A stretch of 64,000 nucleotides of DNA from Paenibacillus sp. (GCA_017512705.1 JAFWEX010000129.1:62001-126000), one strand, 5' to 3'. Positions 34,498-43,404 are shown, numbered from the stretch's first letter. Numbers and translations: made by a program. Notes: a model not told the origin generated them from the sequence alone.

Positions 34498-35697
34498 TCA
34501 CGAAGCCATCTTCCTCAGAAGCTTTCGCATAAAAATCCAGCCAAGTAAAGGAAAAGCACCTAGCGTGATGATGAGCCAAATGATCACTTGTTGCGCATGA
34601 GAATTGACAACAGCGATCATAAATATCGCCAAACCAAACAGACGTCCAGACATTAGACACAATTCTCTTAATACGACAAGTTCAACCCTTTTTTCCACAT
34701 TTTCGCCGCTCGTGCCCATCATGTCGAAACCTGCAGAGATCATCGGCAGAATATAAAATGGCATCGCTATTGCACTTCCAATCCCCATGAACAACAGCGT
34801 TCCATAGGTTACTTTCCAGAGAAGGGGCAGCAGCACCAATAGCAGTAGAACAGAGCCCGTCAGCATTCCTTTGGATCTATAATGAGGTTTGAACCATTTT
34901 CCAGCAGCCCAATAACTGGTTAGAGCTACTGCTGAAGTAATCAGAGAGAACTGTCCGAGCTTGTATTCCTGAGTTGTTGCCAGATAGACAAGCAATGCAA
35001 TGAGAAAAGCAAACACACCTTCTCGAGCCCCTTGTGCAAATAATCCCATCGCTAGCGGTCGCCAAGGACTGTTAGGCGTGGACAGTTGATGGATCGGTTC
35101 TGACCAACGGTATGTACCGCTGACCTTTCGCTTTTTCAGAAAAAAACTAAAGAACACGGCGATGATATAAATGACAAGGGACACCGTAAAGATCAACCGA
35201 TATCCAGTATTGGCAGTCATCCGTGAAATAAGGAAACCAGAGAACCATGGCCCAATAATGCCTGTCATGGAACCAAGCAATCCGACCCAGCCATTAAATA
35301 AGTCTCTGTTTTCCCGATCCGTAACCTCAAAGTACACTACATTAAAGGCGATCCAGAACAGTCCTAGAGCACAGCCTAACAGTAGCCCAAGCGGCCAGAT
35401 CCAATCCACGGCACGCGTGCCGGTCCATAGAACAAGCATGTAGAACATACCGGATAAAGCGATCCCTAGCCTCAGCGCACTCATTTTATTATGTTCTTTC
35501 ACCCATTTGCCAGCGAGCCAAAACGTGACTCCTATCGCCAGTTGCTGACTTATCGTGAACCAGCCGAGCATCGCGTAATCGGGACGACTCTTCCAGAGAA
35601 ACACATTTAGAAATGTACCGGACAATGCTCCCGCTAACGCAAACAATCCATTCACGCCCAAAAGCAGAATGGATTGTTTTCCCAATGTAATCTTCAT
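34498..35697 (-). CDS. MFS transporter
   Basis: A 399-residue membrane protein with about twelve hydrophobic segments. It carries a loop 'GKWVKEHNKMSALRLG' after segment 2, typical of the major facilitator loop 2-3, and a central cytoplasmic loop near residues 185-210 ('FLKKRKVSG'). No substrate can be inferred. ATG at 35697 lies 5 bp after AAGGAGG. Most of the intervening DNA to the zinc-ribbon gene downstream has no clear terminator. Confidence 0.85.
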   Translation of the reverse strand: MKITLGKQSILLLGVNGLFALAGALSGTFLNVFLWKSRPDYAMLGWFTISQQLAIGVTFWLAGKWVKEHNKMSALRLGIALSGMFYMLVLWTGTRAVDWIWPLGLLLGCALGLFWIAFNVVYFEVTDRENRDLFNGWVGLLGSMTGIIGPWFSGFLISRMTANTGYRLIFTVSLVIYIIAVFFSFFLKKRKVSGTYRWSEPIHQLSTPNSPWRPLAMGLFAQGAREGVFAFLIALLVYLATTQEYKLGQFSLITSAVALTSYWAAGKWFKPHYRSKGMLTGSVLLLLVLLPLLWKVTYGTLLFMGIGSAIAMPFYILPMISAGFDMMGTSGENVEKRVELVVLRELCLMSGRLFGLAIFMIAVVNSHAQQVIIWLIITLGAFPLLGWIFMRKLLRKMAS

Positions 35698-35832
35698 CTG
35701 CTCCTCCTTCATCACCTGATACAGACTTACGTGAACAGGTGACTCTTAAGCGTTAGCGTACCCTAAGCCGGAGGAAAACATAATGAATCTTTACTTTTTT
35801 ATTTAACTTGTGTTCCGTTTAATTCAGATAGG

Positions 35833-36393
35833 TCAGTGTGAACTCAGATTCTGGATCAACTTCAAGCGGTCATCCTCAGACAAACTGTATTGGACCTGAA
35901 AACAACCAGAGCATACATAGGTCAGAACCGTAAACGGAGGCGATAACACGGAGCCTTTACCTGAAGCCGCATTAGCAATCGGCGTAAACGTATCTTGGGT
36001 AGCTGCTTGCGATCCAGCTAGAATCATGAATTCCCGGCAATGTGGACACTCCGGTACTTCCTCTTGCTGATCTAACTGTTTTTCCACACCTTGCTCATAC
36101 AGAATCAGATCATTACCTTCATCTGCATATTTGTTCAATGTCCGCAGCTCGGGCAATTTCAACTCCACTTCATCACCCCAGAGTGACGTCAGGTCTGACA
36201 CCTGCTCTTTATCATTAGCAATATCCTGGGCTTCAAACTCCTCATCGCTGTCATCAATCTCGTCGCCAATGTTAATGTTTAATGTACGATAACCATTTAA
36301 TTCATTGTGACAATATGGGCACTCTTCTTCCGGTCCGAGTTCCTCATCCCAAACAATCTCTGTTTGACACCAAGGGCATACTGTAGTTTCCAT
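35833..36393 (-). CDS. zinc-ribbon protein of unknown function
   Basis: A 186-residue acidic protein with four Cys pairs arranged as two zinc sites. 'CPWC' (residues 6-9) and 'CPYC' (25-28) are at the N-terminus, 'CPHC' at about 115 and 'CSGC' at about 160. The middle is a strongly acidic stretch. No family beyond zinc-ribbon is recognised. It starts with ATG behind AAAGGTTG and follows a micro-ORF and a DUF350 gene on the same strand, so these three may form one unit. Confidence 0.75.
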   Translation of the reverse strand: METTVCPWCQTEIVWDEELGPEEECPYCHNELNGYRTLNINIGDEIDDSDEEFEAQDIANDKEQVSDLTSLWGDEVELKLPELRTLNKYADEGNDLILYEQGVEKQLDQQEEVPECPHCREFMILAGSQAATQDTFTPIANAASGKGSVLSPPFTVLTYVCSGCFQVQYSLSEDDRLKLIQNLSSH

Positions 36394-36420
36394 CGTGTAT
36401 CAACCTTTCTTTCTCAAAAA

Positions 36421-36504
36421 TCACGTATTCAAAACATAGATTACACCGATGGCAAAAAATACAATCGATGCCGCAAACAAAATCCGTATCAATATTTTCA
36501 TCAT
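36421..36504 (-). CDS. 27-residue membrane micro-protein
   Basis: A short ORF encodes 'MMKILIRILFAASIVFFAIG' plus seven residues, one transmembrane helix with a basic start. It has AGGGGGATCG just before the tandem ATG codons and lies 9 bp after the DUF350 gene stop and 28 bp before the zinc-ribbon gene start. Position, ribosome binding site and a clean hydrophobic segment support a real gene; no homologue is recognised. Confidence 0.5.
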   Translation of the reverse strand: MMKILIRILFAASIVFFAIGVIYVLNT

Positions 36505-36512
36505 CGATCCCC

Positions 36513-36932
36513 CTAGATAATGCTTGCACCAATAACATAGGATAGTGAGACAGAAATGATCATCGATATCAATCCGACTGCTCGGTTATCCGCTTCAATC
36601 TCCCGGTCAATTGAAAACACTGGCGTCAGGAATTCAAACAAAAAATAAGCAACGAGCAACAATACGAATCCAACAATGGACCAAGTCATCGCGTCATATA
36701 CCGAAGATTTTGCCTGAATGCAAAAACGGAGCACGTTGCAAATTCCAAAGATTTTACCACCCGTAGCCATTGCAACAGCCACGTTGCCTCGTTTGATCTC
36801 CGTCCAGCATTTATATTTCGTCACCAGTTCGAAGCATGCCAGAAAGACGAGCAGCTCCATAATGGCTACCGAGAAGAAACCGAGAACCATCCCCAAAGGA
36901 TGAGACAGCAGTCCATCAACCACTTCTTTCAC
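36513..36932 (-). CDS. DUF350 membrane protein (YshE/YjfL-like)
   Basis: A 139-residue protein with four hydrophobic segments and the DUF350 pattern ('KIFGICNVLRF', 'EADNRAVGLISMIISVSLSY'). B. subtilis yshE, directly downstream of mutSB, is the positional equivalent. Function is unknown. It starts with GTG, about 10 bp after GGGGAGG. Confidence 0.85.
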   Translation of the reverse strand: MKEVVDGLLSHPLGMVLGFFSVAIMELLVFLACFELVTKYKCWTEIKRGNVAVAMATGGKIFGICNVLRFCIQAKSSVYDAMTWSIVGFVLLLVAYFLFEFLTPVFSIDREIEADNRAVGLISMIISVSLSYVIGASII

Positions 36933-36950
36933 TCCCCATTCTCCTCCCCA

Positions 36951-36984
36951 AAATCTGCTATCCAGGCATCTGAACAGCAGATTT
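36951..36984 (-). terminator. terminator-like hairpin after mutS2
   Basis: On the minus strand AAATCTGCT and AGCAGATTT are separated by 16 bases, followed by TGGGG; the T-run is short. Confidence 0.5.
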
Positions 36985-37001
36985 AATTATTCATGTTCGG
37001 G

Positions 37002-39368
37002 CTATTCCAGTTCAGCGACAGTTACACCATTACCGCCTTCTCCGTAATTACCCAGACGATAACTTTTTACATGCTTATGCTTACGCAAGTAATCTTGAAT
37101 ACCAGAACGTAAAATTCCCGTCCCTTTACCATGAATAATATAGACTTGACCCAAATTTGCAAGGAATGCTTCATCGATGAAACGATCCGTTTCCATTAAT
37201 GCCTCTTCGAGATTGGCGCCGCGCAAGTCAAGTTCACTCTTTACATTATCGTCACGGGTACGCTTCATACCAGTGACTGGTTTTTGCTTCGGCTGTTTGA
37301 TGGCTGGGGCAGCTTGTTGCAGTTCCAAATCATCAAGCGACACCTTCATCTTCATAATTCCGAGTTGTACAATGGCATCTTTGCTGCCCGCCATCTCTAC
37401 AACATGCCCCTTCTGATTGAGACTGTAGACAAGCACTTCATCACCTGGTCCGATGGCACGGGTTTTCGGAACGGCTGCCTTTTTGATCATTTTTTTCCGT
37501 TTCTCCGGCTCAGCTTCATCCAGCTGTTTGCGGGCTGCTATCAATTTGTGCTCTTTGACAGAAGCGCCTTCTTCCAAAGCAAGCTGACGGAGATCAGCAA
37601 TAATTTTTTCCGCTTCAGCACGAGCCTTGTCTATAATATTACGTGCATCTTCCTCCGCTTTTTCGATTCGGCGGTCTCGCTGCAGTTCCAGCTTTTCTAG
37701 TTCGGCTTGGTGACGGCTGCGCAATTTCTCCATATCTTGACGAAGAGTCTCTGCCTTCTCGCGCTCTTGTTCAGCCGTAAGGCGATTCTCTTCAAGAGAG
37801 GCGATCATATGCTCAATACGCTGATCTTCTTCCTTCACTTCACCACGAGCATAGTCCAGAATGTACCCTGGAAGTCCCAGTCGCTCTGCAATTGCAAATG
37901 CGTTACTGCGTCCAGGTACACCAACAAGAAGACGATAGGTCGGACTAAGCGTGTTGATATCAAATTCCATGCTGGCGTTAATCACACCTTTTCGCTCATA
38001 CGCGTATGCTTTCAACTCACTATAGTGAGTTGTTGCAACCATACGGCAACCTGTCCGATGCATATGCTCCAGCATAGAGATCGCAAGCGCAGAACCTTCC
38101 GCCGGGTCTGTTCCTGCTCCAAGCTCATCCAGCAGGATAAGACTTTTCGGCGTCATATGTTTCAGAATGCGAATAATGTTGGTCATATGACTGGAGAATG
38201 TACTCAGATTTTGTTCAATGCTCTGCTCGTCTCCGATGTCAGCATAAATGGCATCAAATACACATAACTGACTGCCATCTTCGGCTGGAACAAACAGGCC
38301 CGACATCGCCATCAAGCTCAATAGACCAATTGTTTTCAAGGTTACCGTCTTACCACCCGTATTGGGTCCGGTCACAATAATAGAGGTGTAATTGTTACCG
38401 AGCTCCACATCAATGGGAACAACATTTTCAATGGGAATCAGCGGATGACGTCCCTTTTTCAGCTTCAAAAAACCACGGTCGTTCATACGAGGCAATGTTG
38501 CTTTCAATTCACGAGCTAGGCGAGCTTTAGCAAAAATAAAATCCAGTGATGCTAACAAATCGACATCATAGATTAGCCATTCACCTTGCTCACTGACAAG
38601 TGCCGTCAATTTCTGCAAAATGATTTCGATTTCACGTTCTTCACGTATCCGGGTTTCCCGTAATTTGTTGTTCATCGCCACAATGGATTCTGGCTCTATA
38701 AAGAGTGTTGCTCCTGAACCTGACTGATCATGCACGATACCACCGAAATACGAACGGTACTCCGCTTTAACTGGAATAACAAAGCGATCTCCTCGAATGG
38801 TGATGAGCTGGTCCTGCAACATTTTGGATACCGTAGACGAACGAATCATGGAATCCAGCTTTTCACGTATACGTGCTTCTCCCCCGCGTAATTCACGCCG
38901 AATCTGAGCTAGCGTCACACTCGCACTATCTGCAACCTCCGCATTATCATCGATACAAATACGAATCGCGTCTTCAAGTTCCTTTTGCTCGGACAACTGA
39001 TCACTAATAAAGAAGAGAGACTCCATCGGCTCATCTTCATGAAGCGCTGCAATCTGACGTTTCAACCGTCTGGCTGCGTGCGTTGTCGTGGAAATGCTGA
39101 GCAGCTCATGTGGATTGAGTGTACCGCCAATCTCAGCTCGTTTTACGGAAGCAGTGATGTCTACGATCCCCCCAAATGAGGGAGACCCTTTCAACCGTTC
39201 AAAGGTAAAGGCTTCATCCGTTTGCTGAAGCAGGCGTTTTACTTCTTCCAGATCACTAACTGGCTCAAGTTGGTCTGCTTTTTTCTTCCCCATAGACGTT
39301 TGAGCAAAGCTAATTAATGTATTTAAAATTTTACGATATTCCAGCGTGTGTAATATTTTCGTGTCCAA
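37002..39368 (-). CDS. mutS2: MutS2 (MutSB) ATPase with Smr endonuclease domain
   Basis: A 788-residue protein. The MutS core with lever and clamp helices (about 1-300) leads to the ABC ATPase domain, with Walker A 'VTGPNTGGKTVTLKTIG' and Walker B 'LILLDELGAGTDPAEGSAL'. A long coiled-coil region (about 510-620), a KOW-like segment and a C-terminal Smr domain (about 710-788) with 'LDLRG' and 'VYIIHGKGTGIL' follow. In Firmicutes MutS2 clears collided ribosomes and limits recombination. TTG at 39368 has AAGGAG 8 bp upstream; the longer frame from 39386 starts inside that site. Start codon and length (B. subtilis 785) agree with the family. Confidence 0.95.
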   Translation of the reverse strand: MDTKILHTLEYRKILNTLISFAQTSMGKKKADQLEPVSDLEEVKRLLQQTDEAFTFERLKGSPSFGGIVDITASVKRAEIGGTLNPHELLSISTTTHAARRLKRQIAALHEDEPMESLFFISDQLSEQKELEDAIRICIDDNAEVADSASVTLAQIRRELRGGEARIREKLDSMIRSSTVSKMLQDQLITIRGDRFVIPVKAEYRSYFGGIVHDQSGSGATLFIEPESIVAMNNKLRETRIREEREIEIILQKLTALVSEQGEWLIYDVDLLASLDFIFAKARLARELKATLPRMNDRGFLKLKKGRHPLIPIENVVPIDVELGNNYTSIIVTGPNTGGKTVTLKTIGLLSLMAMSGLFVPAEDGSQLCVFDAIYADIGDEQSIEQNLSTFSSHMTNIIRILKHMTPKSLILLDELGAGTDPAEGSALAISMLEHMHRTGCRMVATTHYSELKAYAYERKGVINASMEFDINTLSPTYRLLVGVPGRSNAFAIAERLGLPGYILDYARGEVKEEDQRIEHMIASLEENRLTAEQEREKAETLRQDMEKLRSRHQAELEKLELQRDRRIEKAEEDARNIIDKARAEAEKIIADLRQLALEEGASVKEHKLIAARKQLDEAEPEKRKKMIKKAAVPKTRAIGPGDEVLVYSLNQKGHVVEMAGSKDAIVQLGIMKMKVSLDDLELQQAAPAIKQPKQKPVTGMKRTRDDNVKSELDLRGANLEEALMETDRFIDEAFLANLGQVYIIHGKGTGILRSGIQDYLRKHKHVKSYRLGNYGEGGNGVTVAELE

Positions 39369-39559
39369 ATGTACAACTCCTTCCAACTATATCTGTATTA
39401 TAACGAAAGAACGTTTGTCATGCTATTTAACGAATCCTTCCACACATAACTTCAAGTCCGATGCCACACACTACGACAGTCAGGATTGTGCTATCATGCG
39501 GCTCGCTTAGAGATGACATGTTAATTATCAATCCAATCTGAACAAAGGAGGTAACCCCC

Positions 39560-39919
39560 ATGAAGTTTCTGGGCCATGTCGTACGATTTATTATCGCAGC
39601 TATCGTATTAGTGGTGGTCAGCTGGATCGTTCCCGGTTTCGCTGTTGGCGGTTTCTGGAGCGCATTGATGCTTGCTCTGGTCATCGCTTTGTTAGGCTGG
39701 ATTATTGAGGGAATCTTTGGTAAAAGAGTGAATCCTTTTGGCCGGGGAATCGTCGGCTTTATCGTCAGTGCACTTGTGATTTGGCTGGGTCAATATGTCG
39801 TTGATCACGTTGAGGTCAGCCTTCTCGGTGCCATTCTAGCCGCTCTGGTCATCGGGATTATCGATCTGTTTATTCCGGTATCCACCCCGTTTGATGCCGG
39901 ACGCAGCTCCAAAAGCTAA
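39560..39919 (+). CDS. phage-holin-family membrane protein (YvlD-like)
   Basis: A 119-residue protein with four hydrophobic segments ('VVRFIIAAIVLVVVSWIVPG', 'LMLALVIALLGWIIEGIFG') and the YvlD-type 'GRGIVGFIVSALVI'. The family is annotated as phage holin superfamily IV but is chromosomal and widespread in Bacillales; B. subtilis YvlD is linked to envelope stress. It starts with ATG behind AAAGGAGGTAACCCCC. It is a single-gene unit with its own terminator. Confidence 0.83.
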   Translation: MKFLGHVVRFIIAAIVLVVVSWIVPGFAVGGFWSALMLALVIALLGWIIEGIFGKRVNPFGRGIVGFIVSALVIWLGQYVVDHVEVSLLGAILAALVIGIIDLFIPVSTPFDAGRSSKS

Positions 39920-39957
39920 CGTTCCAAATGACTTGCCTCTCGTTATGAAGACGTATG

Positions 39958-39994
39958 AACCTCGGAAGGCCACTGGCCTGAAGAGGTTTTTTTC
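39958..39994 (+). terminator. intrinsic terminator of the YvlD-like gene
   Basis: AACCTC-GGAA-GGCC-ACT-GGCC-TGAA-GAGGTT followed by T7. Confidence 0.88.
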
Positions 39995-40156
39995 ATATTT
40001 GAGAGTTTTTTCATATTCGAAACGTCCACAGAACGTGCATTCGATCAAATTTCAAAAAAACGACATACCCGACATGTACAGGCATCGTCAGATTGAGGTA
40101 TGATGACTGGAGTAATGATTCAAATTTTATACATCTCACACGTAAGGAGGCAAATG

Positions 40157-40528
40157 ATGAAGAAAGGTATGACATGGCTTGCCGCCTGTATGTTAATTCT
40201 TGTTCTTGCTGCGTGCGGAAGCACCAAAGGTTCTGAAGCATCCGAACCGGAGGCTACTGCCAGTGAACAATTGGTGATCAAGGCGAGCAATTACGAGTTC
40301 GATCAACCTGAATACCGACTAAAAAAAGGTGTCCCGGTCAAGATTGTTTATGAAAATGTCAACGGAAATCACGGTCTCCTGGTACCTGAGCTGAATCTTC
40401 AGCTGGATACTCAGAAAAGCTCCAAAGTAATTACCCCCGACAAAACCGGTGAGTTTGAAATGTCTTGTTCCGTTTTTTGCGGTTCAGGTCATAGCAGCAT
40501 GATCTCCAAAATTATCGTAGAAGAATAA
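40157..40528 (+). CDS. lipoprotein with a cupredoxin (CuA-like) domain
   Basis: A 123-residue protein with a lipoprotein signal peptide (lipobox 'VLAAC'). A cupredoxin domain (about 40-123) has the CuA binding loop 'CSVFCGSGHSSM' (CxxxCxxxHxxM) and an upstream His in 'NGNHGLLVPELN'. The CuA loop is that of cytochrome oxidase subunit II or N2O reductase, but no other oxidase gene is near, so it may be a stand-alone electron carrier or copper donor. Two tandem ATG codons occur; the second (40157) has the better 6-bp spacing to AAGGAGG. Confidence 0.86.
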   Translation: MKKGMTWLAACMLILVLAACGSTKGSEASEPEATASEQLVIKASNYEFDQPEYRLKKGVPVKIVYENVNGNHGLLVPELNLQLDTQKSSKVITPDKTGEFEMSCSVFCGSGHSSMISKIIVEE

Positions 40529-40540
40529 ACTTCAAAACAA

Positions 40541-40570
40541 GGAGCCCCCGTAGCGACGGGAGCTCTTTTG
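40541..40570 (+). terminator. intrinsic terminator of the CuA lipoprotein gene
   Basis: GAGCCCCCGT-AGCG-ACGGGAGCTC followed by TTTTG. Confidence 0.85.
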
Positions 40571-40632
40571 TATTATAACAAATTGTGCAAGCGTTCGCTG
40601 GTCAAAACCTCAACGAACGAAAAAGCGATCCG

Positions 40633-43404
40633 CTACGTTTGGTCCTGCTCAATCAATTCAATCCATTCGTTATATTCCGTCTGTAATTTCGTATATTCAT
40701 CATGTAGCTGACGATACTCTGTGTTTAGCTTCTCAGCTTTCTCCTGCTCCATCTCCCGCTCAACTTGAAGCAGACGAAGCTGGTTAGCAGCTAATTCATA
40801 ACGTTCACTAATTTCTCGCAGTTCATTCTCCATAATCTGCTTCTCTTCATCAGCTTCGGTCAACAGCTGTTCTCGCTGTGCCCGGTCTTTCAACAACTGC
40901 TCTCGTTCCTGCGTCAGTTCATCTAGCTTCTCCGAGCTTGCCGCGCTTTCACGTTGCCAACTTGTCAACTCTTCCTCCAGCGCTGTCCATCGTTCCTGCC
41001 AAACTTGCTCCTGAGCTGACCAATCGTCTGCACGTTGCTGCCAAACCTGTTCCTTCTGCTCTGCGGCGTGCACTGCCTGTTCCAATTGTGCTCGCAGCTC
41101 TTGTTCTCGTGTCGTCAGCTGTTGAATACGGGAAGATAACTCCGCTTGATTAGCAGAGAGATCCTCATGTTTGATTTGCCATTCGAGTGCTTCCTCTTCT
41201 GTCTGTGCAAGCTGATTCGCTTGCTCCGCATAGCGTTTGGCAAGCTGCTCTGCCGATTGTCTTGCTTCATTAAGTGCCTCTTCCAGGTTTTGTTTCTCCA
41301 CTTCCAGTTCACTCATCCGGGAGCCAACGTTTTCTTCACGTTGCAAAGCATCACTGAAATCGTTGCGAATCTGCTTATACTGTTCTTGCAGACGGCTCAA
41401 CTCCTCTTGAGCCCCTTGCAATTCGTCCCGAGTGTCATTCAACTCATGACGAGTGCCCTGAAGTTCCTCGGCCAGTTGTTTTCGCTTCTCTTCCAGAATC
41501 TCCGTTTCCTTCTCATATCGAACGGCCTCTTCATTGTACAGTCTTGCTTCTTCCTTCACGACCGTGAGTTCATCATGCAGGGACTGTACACCAGATTCCA
41601 ATGTCTCATTCTGTTCGGTTGCCTCCAGAATCTGATTCTCCAGATCACCAATGTCAGCCAGTCGCTGTTCAGCAAGTTCTTTCCAAGATTGTTCACTCTC
41701 CGTGAGGGCAGTGATTTCATTTTGCAAAGTGCGTACTGCGGCATGAGCTTGCTCAAGAACTTTTTGCAGTCTACGCTGTTCCTCTTCAGACTTAGCTTCT
41801 GCCTCAAGGAGATGCTGTGCATCCTGCTCAAGCTGGACATGCTGTTCTTGAAGTTTGTGAAGCTGAGCTGTGATCGCCGTTTCACGATCCACCGCTTCAT
41901 TGTACTGATCTTGCCACTGCTGCTGGGACTCACGAGCCTGATTCAACGACTGCTCCGTTTCGCGAAGTTTGTTTTGAAGCTTCATGCTGTCTTCTTTCAG
42001 CTGATCGAGCTGCTGCTGAAGCTCAGCAATGCGACGTGATTGCATCTCCAGCTCCTGTGTGCGAGCCTTCTGCTCCTGTTGCAACGACTCCACTTGAGTA
42101 CGTTCTGCCTGCAGCAGCTGTTCCTGTTCGGAAACCGTCTCTTGCGCCTGTTTGAGCTGTTGACGAACCTCTACCAACTGTTCATTGATCTCTGCAAGTC
42201 GAGCAGATGCTTGTGCACGTTCATGCTCGAGCTGACGCTTCAGCTTGTCCTGCTCTTGTTTAAGTCGTTCCTCAGCAACAGCTGCGATCTCTGCGGCACG
42301 GGAAGCTGACGCCTCTTGTTCTGCTTTTAGTTGTTCTTCAAGTATTGACTCTTTCTCCATCCATTCCAGTTCGGATTGTTCTGAACGGGCTGTGAATTCC
42401 ACTTTTAGCTGCTCCATGGCGGTTTGAAGCTTCTGTTCCGCTTCAAGCTGCAACGTTTCTTGCTCCTGCTTCGCTTGAGCTGCAAGCGCGTCTCTCTCTT
42501 GCTGCGCTTGTTCCAAACGCTGATTCATCTGTTCTTGCAGCTTATCATATTGAAGAGTTGCCTCCTTCTGCACCTGCTTCAATTTGTCTTCAGCCTGCTC
42601 TAGTTCGGACAAAATTGCCGATTCCGCTTCTTCTCTGGCTGCCTGTACTTGCTCTGCTGCCTGAGCTTCCACTTTTTGACGTTCGGCAACGGCCTTACGC
42701 TCTACCTCTTTCAATTGCGCTGCGCTTCTGTCCTGCAATTCTTTATATTGGGCTGCCGCTTTGGCCTGCACCTGTTGCAGCTCTCTTGCAGCATGTTGCT
42801 GGGCTTCTTTAAGCTGCGCAGCAGACTGCGTCTGTAGCTGCTTGAGCTGACTTGCCGCCTTGTCTTCTGCTTCTTTTACACGTGCTGCGCCCCTGGCTTC
42901 TGCCTCTTTAAGTTGTGCAGCCGTTTGAGCTTGCAGTTTCTGCATTTGCTCTTTCATCTGGCTGCGCTCCTGCTCCAATAAACGATTCAGCTTCGAGATT
43001 TCGGCCTGTTTCTCTGAGGCGAGCTTCTGCAAAGCCTGCTCCACCTCATTTTTCTGCTGCTTCACCTCGGCGATCGACTGGTCGCGTTGCTGCAATTCTT
43101 TTTGATGTTCACTCTGAATGGCGTTTAACCGATTGATTTCATTTCGTAATTCTGTTCGTTCTCCAGTAAGCATTTTGAGTTCGTTTCGGATTTCTTGCGT
43201 CTGAAGAGACTGTTCAGCCATATGTACAGCCGCAAGTACAGCAATGCGCGGTGTATCCAAACGTGAATGACTTTTGGAGATAGCGCTCATGCGCTCATCT
43301 ACCAGATTAGCTACTTGTTTCATATAGTCGGCACTGCTGCCAACCAGTTTATAGGAAGTCCCGTAGATCTCTACGGTGACGCGTGTACGATCAGGTGTAG
43401 TCAC
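40633..43404 (-). CDS. zapA: ZapA domain fused to a ~840-residue coiled coil
   Basis: This frame encodes 923 residues. The first ~80 match ZapA, the FtsZ-ring stabiliser ('RVTVEIYGTSYKLVGSSADY', 'MKQVANLVDERMSAISKSHS', 'IAVLAAVHMAEQSL'). Typical ZapA is about 85-110 residues and ends after a short helix. Here the helix runs on without break into a Gln/Glu/Ala-rich coiled coil to the C-terminus ('YNEWIELIEQDQT'). It includes nine 11-residue repeats (42622-42918) and later heptad-like stretches. Start is GTG at 43404, 8 bp after GAAGGAGG; a TTG at 43422 overlaps that site. The gene follows pheT, as zapA does in B. subtilis. The reading frame is intact across the whole length. The fusion could be a divisome scaffold or spacer; function of the extension is not known to me. 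Confidence 0.9.
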   Translation of the reverse strand: MTTPDRTRVTVEIYGTSYKLVGSSADYMKQVANLVDERMSAISKSHSRLDTPRIAVLAAVHMAEQSLQTQEIRNELKMLTGERTELRNEINRLNAIQSEHQKELQQRDQSIAEVKQQKNEVEQALQKLASEKQAEISKLNRLLEQERSQMKEQMQKLQAQTAAQLKEAEARGAARVKEAEDKAASQLKQLQTQSAAQLKEAQQHAARELQQVQAKAAAQYKELQDRSAAQLKEVERKAVAERQKVEAQAAEQVQAAREEAESAILSELEQAEDKLKQVQKEATLQYDKLQEQMNQRLEQAQQERDALAAQAKQEQETLQLEAEQKLQTAMEQLKVEFTARSEQSELEWMEKESILEEQLKAEQEASASRAAEIAAVAEERLKQEQDKLKRQLEHERAQASARLAEINEQLVEVRQQLKQAQETVSEQEQLLQAERTQVESLQQEQKARTQELEMQSRRIAELQQQLDQLKEDSMKLQNKLRETEQSLNQARESQQQWQDQYNEAVDRETAITAQLHKLQEQHVQLEQDAQHLLEAEAKSEEEQRRLQKVLEQAHAAVRTLQNEITALTESEQSWKELAEQRLADIGDLENQILEATEQNETLESGVQSLHDELTVVKEEARLYNEEAVRYEKETEILEEKRKQLAEELQGTRHELNDTRDELQGAQEELSRLQEQYKQIRNDFSDALQREENVGSRMSELEVEKQNLEEALNEARQSAEQLAKRYAEQANQLAQTEEEALEWQIKHEDLSANQAELSSRIQQLTTREQELRAQLEQAVHAAEQKEQVWQQRADDWSAQEQVWQERWTALEEELTSWQRESAASSEKLDELTQEREQLLKDRAQREQLLTEADEEKQIMENELREISERYELAANQLRLLQVEREMEQEKAEKLNTEYRQLHDEYTKLQTEYNEWIELIEQDQT
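42622..42918 (-). repeat. nine hendecad (11-residue) repeats in the ZapA fusion
   Basis: Successive 33-bp units read AQLKEAEARGA, ARVKEAEDKAA, SQLKQLQTQSA, AQLKEAQQHAA and so on to EQVQAAREEAE. The register is kept for nine units without gap. Hendecads give a nearly straight or slightly right-handed coiled coil, unlike heptads. Confidence 0.85.

Noticed and set aside
35716..35832. A plus-strand GGAGG followed by a 7-codon ORF (MNLYFFI)
   Set aside because: Too short and without a downstream gene on that strand to regulate; probably chance.
39560..39919. YvlD-like 'phage holin' as a sign of a prophage
   Set aside because: The family is chromosomal in many Bacillales, has its own terminator and no other phage gene is nearby.
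41146..42039. A 297-residue plus-strand ORF opposite the ZapA coiled coil
   Set aside because: Its Leu/Phe-rich sequence is what a Gln/Glu-rich coiled coil gives on the complementary strand; no ribosome binding site.
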